Origin: Cladocopium goreaui
Taxonomy: Eukaryota > Sar > Dinophyceae > Suessiales > Symbiodiniaceae
Assembly: GCA_947184155.2 (NCBI GenBank)
Contig: CAMXCT020006124.1
Coordinates: forward strand, 221,672-285,671
Direction: 5' to 3'
Length of the DNA: 64,000 nucleotides
Shown in pieces: positions 28,310-39,387 of this stretch. A program made the position numbers and the translations under genes. The notes beneath the pieces are model-generated. The model was not told where the DNA came from. It did no database searches and saw only the letters and a list, made by a program, of their open reading frames with translations. Positions within the stretch are counted from its first letter, which is position 1; each line of letters starts with the position of its first letter.

Positions 28310-29639
28310 CTGGTCGCAAATAACTGGAATGGTTGAGTCCTTGCCAAGTTGTTACCTCTTTCTCCTGTATCACCATGTGCAAGTATATAGTTTTTTGTAA
28401 TCATGTTTTTTGGTCTGATTCATTGGTGGAAAAGACTGAATTCTCGTGGCTGTGAGCGGGCGAATTTCCAGCCACTTCGCAGTTCAGAATCATAGTACGA
28501 AACCTTGCAGCAACGCTGTCCAGGTCATGGAAGTTTTGGAAACTAGGCACCATCAGGTTTTGTTTGGAAACCAGGTCACATGGTTGTATGGTTACTTTAT
28601 CTTACCACACCGGTCAAACCCCTGAAGACCTGACCACCGACCACTGCTGCTGGAGTTGCCAGTGCTAGCACCACAGGCAGACATCACAAGGGACACCACA
28701 AGCACAAGCACCGCAGACTCGGTCCGTGTCCTCTGTGCTTGTGCTTGTGGTGTCCCTTGTGATGTCTGTGAAGAACCTCAACACGAGTGAACCCTCCTAT
28801 AGGCCTTGAGATTCGCACTATCTTTGACATTGCTTGCTCAGTTGATATTTATTCATAATGACAATTTCCACAGCTGATGTTTAGAAGAACAAGATATACA
28901 CACGAGATGAGGGATATGTGATCCCCACTATCCATTTATCCACGTATGTCTTTCCCAAACCAATCCATTGAGCTTCAGCTTCAGCTCAAGCTAGGATCTC
29001 CACCTGGCTGCAGCGTAGGCTTAGCTTTGTACAATCGCGATAGGAAGCGTCAGCTTTGGAATGACCAGATTCCAAAGGGATCTCATAGGATCCATGGGGG
29101 TAATCGGATAATTGGTATCATGGGTATATCATGGGTATATCATGGTATATCATGGTATATCATGGGATCCATGGGGATAAGTTACATGGATAACTAATAT
29201 TATATACTAATGGCTGCCAAGGCTTGCTCAGACGCTACGACAGAGTGATGGAAGCCCGACCCGGGATTGTGCTCCATCACGCTCCACCTGTTCCTGGGAA
29301 ACAATGCAACACATCCATCCATATCAATATCAATTATATATGTGGCATCTAATGCTTCATATACACATATATGATTATATATACATATATATCATTATAT
29401 AATATATATATATGTATTGTCATTATTATGTTTATTCTTCAACGTAACTTCAAAAATCTTCCATACTATTACCTTCTTGAGTTTCTGGGCATCAAACCAT
29501 GATGTCAATTGCTGTCTTGCAAATTGGGCACTGCTTGTCCAGCACCAAATGCCAGCAGAATGGAATCAGCGGCCTGCAACGAAGCCTCTCCACCTGAGGG
29601 AAAGGTGGACATCACCGTGAAAAACACGTGAAACGAATA
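28310..29639. other. Spacer with one strong hairpin and TA microsatellites
   Basis: No gene supported. (AT)n blocks around 29330-29410 and a GGTATATCAT repeat at about 29118-29165. Confidence 0.45.
28678..28768. repeat. Perfect 33-bp inverted repeat
   Basis: Arms 28678-28710 and 28736-28768 are exact reverse complements separated by 25 bases. Transcription would give a stable stem-loop. Confidence 0.8.
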
Positions 29640-29937
29640 AAATGATGCTGATGATGATGATGATTTTGATGATGATGATGATGATGATGCTGGTGGTGGT
29701 GGTGGTGGTGATGGGATGGTGGCGGTGATGGTGATGGTGGCGGCGGTGGTGGTGGTGGTGGAAAACGATGAGGACGATGATGATGTGGCGACGACAATGA
29801 TGACAATGATGACGTCAATGACGATGACGATGACGATGAGGGTGAGGATGACGATGAGGACGAGGATGATGGTGGTGGTGGTGTGGTGGTTGGTGGGTGG
29901 ACTTTTGGACAAGGGCCACAAGTGTAGAGCATTGAGT
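29640..29937. repeat. GAT/GGT/GAC trinucleotide-rich tract, copy 1 of a dispersed direct repeat
   Basis: Imperfect (GAT)n, (GGT)n and (GACGAT)n blocks. The last ~148 bases (29790-29937), ending in a unique non-repetitive tail with ACTTTTGGACAAGGGCCAC, recur in the same orientation at 34858-34995. Confidence 0.8.
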
Positions 29938-30927
29938 AGAAACCTGGTGCTCCAGGGATGACAGTGTACAGGCACAACAAAAGATCAAAAAGGACGAGCA
30001 AAGACAAAGAGAGTCGCAACACCAACCCTCTTGCGAAGAAAAAGAGCACATCAAGTCATATTAAGTCCCTGGCTGCTGCGGAAGATAATGCTTTGCTCAA
30101 CAGATCCAACACCCGATAGCTTCATGGGCAGAACCTGTCATGAAGGATAAGCGATTGAGCCTTGCCTAAAAGCAATTCTGTTCTTTCAACAGTGACAAGC
30201 ACAGAGTTCAGACATACTGCTGGTCATTCGTTGAAGGGAAATTCGCCAGTGTCACCGGCCTTGTTACTGGTGAAGTCAATGGAGAGGCGGTTCTCGAAGC
30301 TCGCAGGTGTGTCCGCCTCTATGGAACATGATTTCCCAGGTTCCCAGAGTTTGATCTCACTTGATGTCTAGAAAAAGTCACTTGATGTCCTAGGATATGA
30401 CAACTTGATGCTAGGCAGCTGATGAGGTCCACACAGCTCGTTGAAAGTTTCCTGCGCTGCAGCATACTCTGAGCGGAGGTAATTGGAAACCTGGAGCAGG
30501 AGCTCAAGCTCAAGGTGCTTCAGAGTCAAACAAAGAGCAAACGACGAGGCGGGGTTGTAGGGCCGACAAATTTTTCGTAATCTCCGGCCCGGACAAGAAA
30601 AATAAAACGACCCGACAAATAAAGTCGGAATGGTGCCGACGAAAAGGGGCTGTAATTTTTGGGTCTCATATCATTCTCGTGTGCACCTTTTTGAAGAGTT
30701 GGCCGCGCCCTGCATCTGCTTTGAGATGGGACGTGCCCGGCATCTGCTCACAACTAGTAGAAGTGGGTCCCAGCTCTCATGGATCATCAGCCTATGATGT
30801 GAACCCTGCTTCAACTGTATGCTCGATCAACTGCGACCTGATTGTTGAACAAAACAAACATACGCATCGCAGATAGGAAAAATCACCACATAATTTCCTA
30901 AGCTGGCATATGAGCAGATTCCTCGCC
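29938..30927. other. Spacer upstream of the glycosyltransferase-like gene's 3' end
   Basis: No gene recognised. Mixed composition with several short open frames lacking motifs. Confidence 0.4.
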
Positions 30928-33703
30928 CTAATCAGCATATTCCTCGCGTTTGCGCCGACCCTGGAGCATGTTGGTCTGGGCCTGAGTGTTGGTGAGATTC
31001 CTCTTACGTGAGGTGTACTTGAAGTCGGCTCTTCCAGGAGTATGCTCATATTTGAGGCTGAAGCCATCCTTTTGCACCAAAAGCCGTTGCTGTTGGGAAT
31101 GCTTTAGGCAAGCTTCGTTGAAGAGAACGGCAGTGCTAAGGCTTGCTGCTTGTCTTTTGGGCAGATCCAATGAGCAGTTCTCTGCCACTTCCGTCATGCC
31201 ATCAATGAAGAGACTCATCATAGCGCCTGTGATGGCTGTATCCTGAACAGTTGCCTCAACCCAAGCCCAGCGTTCTGAATCCCAAGACCACAGCTTGATT
31301 TTCCCGTCCCCTAAAACTTCTACTTGGGTCAAGCCCGACCAAGTCAGGTGCTTCTTGGTCTTTGTGCGCCAAAATGATGGGCACAGAATGTCAGGGACAA
31401 TGCCCAGCTGCTGGAAGGCGGTCTGTAATGCTTGGCCGTGCCCAGCATCGCGAGCTTGCAATACCTGGACAACTCTTTGAATGAAGCGGCCAACATGTCC
31501 TTCGGCTTGCCGAAGCTCACTCAAAAGCAAATCAGCCATCGGAACTGCTGGCGCAGGCTTGCTTGCTGCGGCTAGCCGATCTTTGATATCAGCTTTGGCC
31601 CAGTCAGGTTCTGCGTCGGCCCAAACGCCACGCAACTCATTGCCCACTGCTTCATCGTTGTTCGCAGTTGGCCGTGTATGCTGTTCCTCTTCATGGCTCG
31701 CAGTAGCTGGCTCCTGCAGGTGTTTCTCTCCAAAATGCTTGCGCAGACTTTCCACGTTTGAGAAATGAATCGGTTTTCGGCTAGCGTTCTTGCAATGTTT
31801 GCAACCCACCCATCCCTGGCTTGTTGGGTGCTCACGGAGACCAAGCACAAAGAGCTGCATGATCTCTCGGGTGCCCAGACCTTGGTACCAGCTTGAGCTT
31901 TCGAGAAGCTGAATCAATCCGGTGCACTCATCCGCTGTTGGCAACTCAGTATCCAAAGGCATTACCTCGGCAGCTCCCGTAGATACGGCTGCTGGAGAAC
32001 TGCTCTGGCCCGTGCTCTCATCGAGCTTGGCTGCAATGGACTGGGCCGTGCCCTGATCCAATTGTGCAGCCTCAGCAGCAGCATTGATCACCTGCACCTG
32101 GAGGTCGGAACTCTTGAAGCCATGCTGCCACTTCCATGCCCTGGTGGCAGCAAACAAAGTGGTCCCAGCATACATCATGTGGCCATCAACATGAAACCGG
32201 TTGCCTGCTGAGTCTGCAAAATTGTTCATTTTTCTCTCCTTGGTCTCGTGCATCAAGTAGATGGGTCCATACTGACTGCACTGACTCCAACCGGGTTGGG
32301 GTTCCCTGCCCAGGTCCTCTGTGAGCAAAGCAAACAGGTGCTTACAGAACCGCATGTACCCCGTTCCAGTCAACTCTTGCGAGGTTGTCTGCATGCAGTG
32401 CTTGATGGCTCGGAGGAGCAAAGGGTGGTTTTTCGGACAATTCAAAATGATGCCCTGGAAGATATGATCTTTGTCTCTTCCAATTGCCATGATGAGGGGC
32501 TGGGCCGTGCCCTGTCCCCTGTGCTGGGCCGTGCCCTGCACAGCCAGCTGGGCCGTGCCCTGCTGGCTAATGGCATCCATGGTTTCATTCCAGGGGCGAT
32601 AGAGCGCGCACTTTATGTCCAAGTAATGGCCACCCTCAAGAAACAATTTGATGTATCTCCACATGTCCGCCCTGTGCGCCCCTTTGTCGTAGCTCCGGTA
32701 CAGTTGCAGCAAACGTTGACCACCGAACGCCTGGATGTCTTCCTCGCATTGGTCATCGTTGACGAACACACGCCGAAGGTGCGGAGCAAAACGAGCTTTG
32801 TTGTTCGCTGCTGGCTCGTGGTCGGCCTGATATGTCTGCAGCAGTACGCCTGGCGGAGGCTCCAACAGAGGCTCAATGCACCTCCAATCCAAGACTGGAT
32901 TGCCATAGATCTGCGCTGCACGCCGCAGGTCCAAGAAGGTTCGCGCATTGAGCAGCAATCGGGCGCACAGGGTTTCATCCAGCCTGAAACGACAAGATAA
33001 ATAACAGGGATAAAATAAATGATATGGATACTCAAAGGGATACTTGCAGAGGGACTTGACACAGCGAACATCTGATGACACTTGTGCTTCACCATGAAGG
33101 TTACAACAGAAAAGTAGCCAAATCAAAAATGGCATCAGATTTAAAAAAAACGCATAATGAAAATTATAATCGTCTAAGTTACATCTGGTCTTCCTTCTTG
33201 ATGTTCCACCCAGCGCAAATGATCACAGCAATGCATCCGTCTGGCTGTCCCTGCAGAAGCTCCTCCGACACAGATTTGATGATGAGCCGCATTGCTGCCG
33301 CTGCTTTCAATCTGTTAAAGTGCATCCCTTTGGTATTGTATGAATCAGGGCACAAATCCAAGATCGTCTGGCTTGTTTCACGGAGGTTGTAGCCCTTCCT
33401 GTGATCCTGCAGCACTGCCCACGATCGGTTGGGGACGCTTCTCTCCGCTGGGACGCAACCGCACACCACAGGCGTGTCGTCGGACGGCAGGCCAGTGGCT
33501 TCTGACAGATATTTCTGGAACAATTCCATGATGGTTTTTCCCGTTGAACCCTCTTTCCCCAGAGAACCGCCGCAGCTAATCACCATCACGCATTGGGTCT
33601 CTGTGTCCACCACACTGCCTGCTCCCACGAGACTGGAAGTTGGCAAAAGGCCATAGGCAGTGGAATCGGAGAGACAAAACAAAGTGGAGTTAGGCCGCGC
33701 CAT
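30928..33703 (-). CDS. GT32-like glycosyltransferase with C2H2 finger, two exons
   Basis: Exon 2 (32983-30928) and an upstream exon (33703 or further to 33183) join across a 199-bp intron (32984-33182): donor GTAAC, pyrimidine-rich acceptor TTTCAG, and the frames match exactly across the junction. A likely ATG is at 33703. The upstream exon (~174 residues) is unrecognised. Exon 2 starts with a GT32/DXD sugar-transferase core: an LLQTYQ start, a VNDDQCEEDI segment, then GAHRADMWRY and EGGHYLDIK, where the metal-binding DxD reads DIK. Right after it are several GTAQ units from an inserted repeat. A C2H2-type finger (CKHC...H...H) lies mid-protein. GT32 enzymes transfer sugars in the Golgi; the altered DxD and finger make a changed role possible. 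Confidence 0.6.
32491..32580 (-). repeat. CTGGGCCGTGCCCTG repeat inside the glycosyltransferase-like coding region
   Basis: Three units of the 15-base core CTGGGCCGTGCCCTG within 90 bases, in frame, each giving GTAQ on the minus strand. The same block, with the same GATGAGGGG start and GGCATCCATG end, recurs at 40819-40908 and 41036-41125. A further single unit is at about 32040. Confidence 0.8.
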
Positions 33704-34301
33704 ACTCCTCGGTTGCCCTTTGCTGCAAGCTAGCAGTAGGCGTTCTGCACACACATGGAGAAAGTGTTGAGCAGTACTTGTACTCGGGAGTTCAAACAAT
33801 GGTGTAGGTGGACATGCTTAGTTTTGAAGATGTTGAACAAGGTTGAGTAATGTCGAACTGTGAATGCTGATTTCGAACAGCGTAGAAAGTGGTTACAGTG
33901 CTCAGTGCCATTGAAAGCTAATTGTATGCCCAGCTCACACAGTAGATGCACCATTGATGCCATATTGTACCGTGTCCGTGATTGAAGATAGAGAGTAGTC
34001 TGCGCTTTTCAAGACAGATCTAATGTTGGTTTTGCCAAGTTAGGATGTACTTTTATCACGGATTACGTTAGAATCAATTCAGTTACACTTCTGGTTCCTG
34101 TGGAGACTGTAAACGTCTACATTCACATAATTTGAACATTTAATACTTTCAGAATTGATGTTAGCTGTCCAAACTGCCACTGCGAGCCATGAACGAAGTT
34201 GGCGTCAATTTACGTTGGCAGAAATAATGGGTGTTGACGGAAAATATTCGCTTCTAATGAAAACGTGAAGGCAGCCTGGCAGTCTGGTGTTTCTAACGAT
34301 G
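33704..34301. other. Intron or spacer between exons
   Basis: A GTGTGTGCAG at about 33745 on the minus strand could be an acceptor for the exon ending at 33183. The rest shows no motif. Confidence 0.35.
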
Positions 34302-34490
34302 TCAATCTAACAATGTCAACGCAGCTGGCCTCCTGAGCAGCCTGCCGCGCATGCATGAGGCGAAGAGGTCACCCAGCAGGGACCTGACGTAAGTTTCTTG
34401 CAGTTTGGCTGCAAGCAAGGACCGCATGGCTATGGGTCCGCCAGGAATGAGACATGTTTCCTCTGAGACTTCAGGCCCTGTCAACTTCCA
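34302..34490 (-). CDS. Candidate host exon ending in a stop
   Basis: GC-rich island on the minus strand; the frame is protein-like (helical, Leu/Arg/Ala-rich, about residues 40-100 of the open frame) and ends in a stop at 34302. TCTTGGAAG before it may be an acceptor. It is probably a terminal exon. Protein not recognised. Confidence 0.4.
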   Translation of the reverse strand, partial: WKLTGPEVSEETCLIPGGPIAMRSLLAAKLQETYVRSLLGDLFASCMRGRLLRRPAALTLLD

Positions 34491-34839
34491 AGACAGTAAC
34501 AAATCGTAGATCCATTTTGATAGATCCATCGTAGATCCATTTTGATCGTAACGTCCCATGGTAATAAGGTAGAGGTAACATCGATGATCCATTTTGAGTT
34601 GCAACAAATTTCAATGAAATCTTCTCTGCCTCAGAGTCAAGTCTCTGGATTTCTTCTTCGGCCCCCCATGTGTACGTGAAAGCAAGAAGTTATACCAAAA
34701 GCTATTGTTGAAATGGAAAGAGACAGTACGGTTGCGGCACGGGACGCTACGGGCGCTGAAAGGAACGCTAAGGGCACGGTACGGGACTCTAAGGGCGAGA
34801 AAAGGGAAACACAGCCGATGTGCGCCGAAAGGGAGGCTG

Positions 34840-34995
34840 ATGATGATGATGATGATGACGACAATGATGACAATGATTAGGGCAATGACGATGACGATGA
34901 GGGTGAGGATGACGATGAGGACGAGGATGATGGTGGTGGTGGTGGTGGTGTGGTGGTTGGTGGGTGGACTTTTGGACAAGGGCCACAAGTGTAGA
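34840..34995. repeat. GAT/GAC-rich tract, copy 2 of the dispersed direct repeat
   Basis: 34858-34995 matches 29790-29937 in the same orientation, including the non-repetitive tail. The pair brackets the glycosyltransferase-like gene. Confidence 0.8.
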
Positions 34996-35158
34996 ACCAT
35001 GTGCGAACAAACTAGCAGAGCAGCTGCGCATGAACCGTTGAGGTGCAACATGTGACACAACGCCAAAAGGCACAAGTCACATGGAAGCAAGCAGGCGTTT
35101 TTTGTCTGTGCGGGAAGATGGGGAGTGAAACTGCAGAAGCATGCAAACATGAAGAAGC

Positions 35159-37771
35159 TCAAGGCTCGGCTGCCGTCTCAAACGTAGCTTGCAAGGCACT
35201 GATGGCTGGTAAAGTATCTTGGTCCTCCGACAAAGCCCTGGCTAAGGAAGTTAGCGCATCTAGCCGCTGTGCCAACAACGAATCCCCTCTGCACCAGTTT
35301 GGCAACGAAGACTGGTTGAAATGGCGGTAATTGAAGCGAACATAAGTAAGCTGACTCAAGAGCGACCACCATTCAAGGGCCATGTTGTTCGCAGCATCTG
35401 GGTAGAAATCTCCCGCGTTGGCCCAGAGCCGCTCGACAGCCACAGTTCCTGTTTGAACTGGAATAGATGCTGTTTGCAAGTGGGATGCAATTGACCGCCA
35501 ATTCCAAAGGCCTTCAAGACCGGTTCCAGAGCCGATGAGTTTCAATTGCTTCCGGATCTTCTTGGTCAGGACAACTGACCTACCACTTCTCCAAGGTCCT
35601 GCCTTGTGACCGCGTCTGATTCCACGTCGACGGGTCATGCTTTTTTTGCCTGTCGCATACCATTTATTCAATTTGGTAAGTTCGAGGCAAAACTCTTTGG
35701 GGCTACCCCACCCGTGCCCCTTGACATTTGCATGCAACTCGACCTGCAGCCGTCGAGCGATGCGTGCTAGAGTTCCTCGAGGAGGGAAAGCACCAAAGAG
35801 TTGCTGCCATTCAGGAGCGACCCCCACAGTGGAATGGCCCATCCAGAGCTTGAGGTTGGCTAGCGAGTCTTCACTTTCTGCCATCAATGGATCAAATTTT
35901 GCTTTTGGCAATCTGACTGCCTGGGTCAACATCTTTTTTTCGACTGAGCCTAGTTGGGGTGGCCTTTCCTCGTCCACAGCGGACTTTTGTTGCTGCAGGG
36001 GAGCGGATAAACGGTTCACGCAATCAATGAAGTCGAAGAGAAAGTCTTGGCCATCATTCGAGTGGCAGCTGACTAGGGCACGCATTTTGATGATTCGATG
36101 TTGTGGGTCAGCAGTAATGATGGTAGGAACCTTCAAGAATGGATCGACGGTCTTTTTTCTCACTGGCCCTTTTGGGGTGTCACCTTCTGTTTCCACCCTA
36201 AGGGCTTCAAAAGCTTTGTGGCAAAGGCGGGTGAGGCCCAAGCGATGCGCCCGATAGTTGTCCGTGCTGAGGAAGACAGGAACGGCATCTTCGAGCGCAT
36301 AGCCATGCTCAAGGAATGTCGTGATCATGTCCTGAAAGATTGGCGCTAAAACTTCCTGGATCTTTCTCAGGGATTCACGCGAGACAGGAACAAACGGTAC
36401 TAGCAAACTGCCATCGAGTCCACAAATTCCCAGAACTGCAGTAAACGCTTCTTGGCCTTCAGGCACGCGAATGATCTTGGCAAGGTCAAAATTCCCATCA
36501 ACGCGAATGCCTTTGGAATTGTGCAAGAACTGTTTTTGCTGCATGTTTTTGCACATTAGTTCCATGTGGGGAGCCAAACCTTTGAGCAGAAGCCCGCGAA
36601 GAATTCCATCGTGAGGGACAGAGCAAAGCTGCCACGCCAGACTATATGGTTCGTGGCCTTCACGTTTCAACCGCATGGCCTCTGCAAGGGCATGTGCGGC
36701 GTAGGTGGAAACGATATGTCTCCGCACTGACCTGACGTTGAAAGTCTCATACAGATTCTGGGCGATGTGAAAAAAGAATGGCTTGGTGAAGTATACCGGA
36801 GCTTCTCGTGGCAATTTGCAGACCAAAGCTTCTGGAAAACGAGCTTTGATATCTGCTACTGTAGGGACAAAGTAAGTCTGCGTAGCCGCAGGTGGCAACT
36901 TTCGCACATCCTGGAGAGGGACATGGTCCATGAGAAGTTGCCCATGGCGGCAGGTTGAACATCTGTAGGCTTGGGCAACAAATGGACGTGGCAGGGGCAA
37001 ATCCAGAAGAAAGCTTACATCCGTCCTTCGGTTTTCTGGAAGGACTTTGTGCGTGAAGCCATATTTGGCTGCCCATGCGACATGTTCCTTGGCTTGGGAA
37101 GGCTCAATCACCACGGACTTCTGTGAAACTTGCGAAAAGTGCTCTGCCTCAGCTGGAACCTCGCCACTGAAACCACTTTCATGCAAGGGCAAGGGTGGGT
37201 TTGCTGGAGGCACTTGCATGCCCAATGCTTCCAAAACAGCAGATCCATTCTTCAGGGTCAGCAGGAAGTCGAGACGAAGATGCTGCAATTCATCTGCCCG
37301 CACGGTGTGAACAGCTCCAAGTACACGACAGTTGGCACGTTGTCTGTGAGGTTTCATCTCGGCAACGTCTGCCCGGAAAACTCGGTGGCACATGAAAGTG
37401 TCCAGGATGTGAACCTCCACACCACACCAATTGGCTTGCAGGCCTCTCCGTGGCCTGAGCTGGTCGCCTCCCAAGGCACCATGCGACCCGAAGGCTGTGT
37501 CTGCGTCCAAGGCAAACAAGCTCATTGCTGACAAGGCCAGTCGCAAGTCTCTGACCTGGCCAATTCGCAGCCGCTTGGCCATTTGTGCCTGTGCGTCTGT
37601 CAGCTCTGAGAATCTACAATCTCTCGGTGGATCTTCCTTCTTGGCCATTGACTCGATGCCCCGTTTCCGTTTCTGGGTCATTCGGCCGGTCTGGCCTGAA
37701 CCGAAGCTGGTGCATGGATGGAATTCACCTTCTTGTCTTCTCGAGGTTTCCTCGGTAGCCTCTGCGTCCAT
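35159..37771 (-). CDS. hAT-like DDE transposase, intact frame
   Basis: 870 residues from the Met at 37771 (MDAEATEE). An upstream in-frame extension to 37948 looks like intron or leader. A CSTC zinc-binding pair sits mid-protein. A catalytic-like block has Asp in VDGNF (36499-36497), a LGICGLDGSLL strand and Asp in STDNYRAH (36262-36260), 79 residues apart. Near the C-terminus VERLWANAGDFYP (Glu at 35434-35432) followed by a helix resembles the hAT dimerisation segment. The spacing D-D-E fits a DDE transposase, which cuts and pastes DNA. No TIRs were found nearby, so this may be a domesticated host gene. Family assignment is inference from these motifs. Confidence 0.5.
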   Translation of the reverse strand: MDAEATEETSRRQEGEFHPCTSFGSGQTGRMTQKRKRGIESMAKKEDPPRDCRFSELTDAQAQMAKRLRIGQVRDLRLALSAMSLFALDADTAFGSHGALGGDQLRPRRGLQANWCGVEVHILDTFMCHRVFRADVAEMKPHRQRANCRVLGAVHTVRADELQHLRLDFLLTLKNGSAVLEALGMQVPPANPPLPLHESGFSGEVPAEAEHFSQVSQKSVVIEPSQAKEHVAWAAKYGFTHKVLPENRRTDVSFLLDLPLPRPFVAQAYRCSTCRHGQLLMDHVPLQDVRKLPPAATQTYFVPTVADIKARFPEALVCKLPREAPVYFTKPFFFHIAQNLYETFNVRSVRRHIVSTYAAHALAEAMRLKREGHEPYSLAWQLCSVPHDGILRGLLLKGLAPHMELMCKNMQQKQFLHNSKGIRVDGNFDLAKIIRVPEGQEAFTAVLGICGLDGSLLVPFVPVSRESLRKIQEVLAPIFQDMITTFLEHGYALEDAVPVFLSTDNYRAHRLGLTRLCHKAFEALRVETEGDTPKGPVRKKTVDPFLKVPTIITADPQHRIIKMRALVSCHSNDGQDFLFDFIDCVNRLSAPLQQQKSAVDEERPPQLGSVEKKMLTQAVRLPKAKFDPLMAESEDSLANLKLWMGHSTVGVAPEWQQLFGAFPPRGTLARIARRLQVELHANVKGHGWGSPKEFCLELTKLNKWYATGKKSMTRRRGIRRGHKAGPWRSGRSVVLTKKIRKQLKLIGSGTGLEGLWNWRSIASHLQTASIPVQTGTVAVERLWANAGDFYPDAANNMALEWWSLLSQLTYVRFNYRHFNQSSLPNWCRGDSLLAQRLDALTSLARALSEDQDTLPAISALQATFETAAEP

Positions 37772-38109
37772 GTTGAAGCAGACATGATCCCTTTGGAGGT
37801 TGCAGCGGCTGCAGGTGACATGAAACAAAATAAGGGATTGAAAATCACTGTTTGAAGCAAGAGAGATGATGAGAGATGCCAGCGGCAAAGAATTCAAGAA
37901 CACAAGAACTGGAGCAAACAACATTTTGCCAGCTTTGACAGCACTCAACGCTGCGAATTGCTCTAAGCATCTATGCTTGAATATGGTTAATTAGCACACG
38001 CTCTGAAACAATCCACTCCCCTGGTCGGATTGGCATTGGGAAGCTACGACGTGTGAAAACTAGGATCCCAGGCTTTTTACAGAATGCTAGGCAACTGAAC
38101 GCTTAGCGC

Positions 38110-39324
38110 TCAAGCAAAGAAATCTCGGTTCAGACGCAATGTCTCGCAGGCCGCTCTTGCATTGTCATCGGCTTGAACTTGCTGCCACGTCAAGCCCTTG
38201 TATTGGTCCTTGTGGTTGCCCTTCTTGTTCCGGTCCTTCTTTTGAAGCAATCCATGGTTGGTCAAAACACCGGCTTGCTCAGTGACCAGTGCTGAGAAGT
38301 TCTGCAATTTCCTGAATGGCCCCTTGCTGCGCAATTTGTTGCTGATCTGGGACGCAGGAAGGAAGTCCGCGCATCCGCGGCAATGCTGCAGGATTGCCTT
38401 CTTCAACGCGTCCGAAGAGCTAGGTGCTTCTGGTCGGTCCTCTTCCGGATGTTGTGCATTTTGAAATTCCTCCGCCAGAGGGTTGCGATTGCGATCAGGA
38501 TACTCTGCGCCAGCCGTTGATGTTGCACCTTGCACAAAGCGGTAGTAGCCGGCGTGGAGCTCGAGCGATCTGAGCCAACAGCGGACTCCGCACATGAGTT
38601 CATGTGGAGAAATTTTCACGCGTTTGGAGTCGGCCAAGTCGTGCTTGTTGAGTTTCGCAAGGCTTTGAACCATGCGCATCGTCGGCAAGGCAGACCGGAG
38701 GATGTCATTCTTGGCAAACAGAATTTTCATCAGGAACCATTTGCAAGTCTTGTTTTTCGCGGACTTGCGCTTTTCTATCCAAAGTTTGATGGCGTTCAGG
38801 ATTGTTCGAAGAAGACCAAGAGCGACCCCATCGCAGTACACAAAGGAAGGGCAATGATAAGGGCCTTGGAACATGAAGTCATGAGTGGCCTGCCACAATC
38901 CAAAGGAGAGACTACAATTGATATCTTCGTCTTGTGGGCTGCTATCAGGCATGATGGAGAAAGAGATGCGCTTGAAGAATGCTTGCGGTGTCATTTTCAT
39001 GCACCATTCCACTGCCTCATATTGCCCAAGCATTTTGAGCTGGAAGCGGTACTGCCGCAAGTGGATCATGCCGACTCCAGTCATCACATCATCTCGCTCG
39101 CCCTGGGTCCATGTACAAAGCTTTGATCTGCTGAGTATGTGGCTGGCTGATTGCTGTGGATCAGCCCATGGTGTTGGCAAAGCTGTGATGATTTCATCGG
39201 TGCTCGCTGACACCCGTTTGTGGCTGAGGATACATGCCCTGACGCCTTTGAAGGTCGCTTCCACCATGTACACGGCATTCTTCTTGATGCAGTCGGGAGC
39301 GAATTTGGACCGAAGCACCAAATC
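38110..39324 (-). CDS. Last exon of the RING-protein gene, unrecognised domain
   Basis: About 404 codons after an acceptor with a good pyrimidine tract (CCCTCTTTCCAG, just above 39324), ending in TGA/TAA-type stop at 38110. The protein is helical with many Cys, Trp and Leu residues; a Lys/Asn-rich basic stretch lies close to the C-terminus. No domain recognised. It lies downstream of the frame at 39388-40124 on the same strand and is likely the same gene, although a phase-matched donor was not found. Confidence 0.5.
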   Translation of the reverse strand, partial: DLVLRSKFAPDCIKKNAVYMVEATFKGVRACILSHKRVSASTDEIITALPTPWADPQQSASHILSRSKLCTWTQGERDDVMTGVGMIHLRQYRFQLKMLGQYEAVEWCMKMTPQAFFKRISFSIMPDSSPQDEDINCSLSFGLWQATHDFMFQGPYHCPSFVYCDGVALGLLRTILNAIKLWIEKRKSAKNKTCKWFLMKILFAKNDILRSALPTMRMVQSLAKLNKHDLADSKRVKISPHELMCGVRCWLRSLELHAGYYRFVQGATSTAGAEYPDRNRNPLAEEFQNAQHPEEDRPEAPSSSDALKKAILQHCRGCADFLPASQISNKLRSKGPFRKLQNFSALVTEQAGVLTNHGLLQKKDRNKKGNHKDQYKGLTWQQVQADDNARAACETLRLNRDFFA

Positions 39325-39387
39325 CTGGAAAGAGGGACAACAAAACACTGGCAAAAAAGATTGGCAAGGTTGCCCTAGCATCATGAC

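Noticed and set aside
29505..30054. Ser/His/Pro-rich and Thr-rich frames on the minus strand
   Set aside because: Produced by the GAT/GGT trinucleotide tract; same artefact at 34637-35162.
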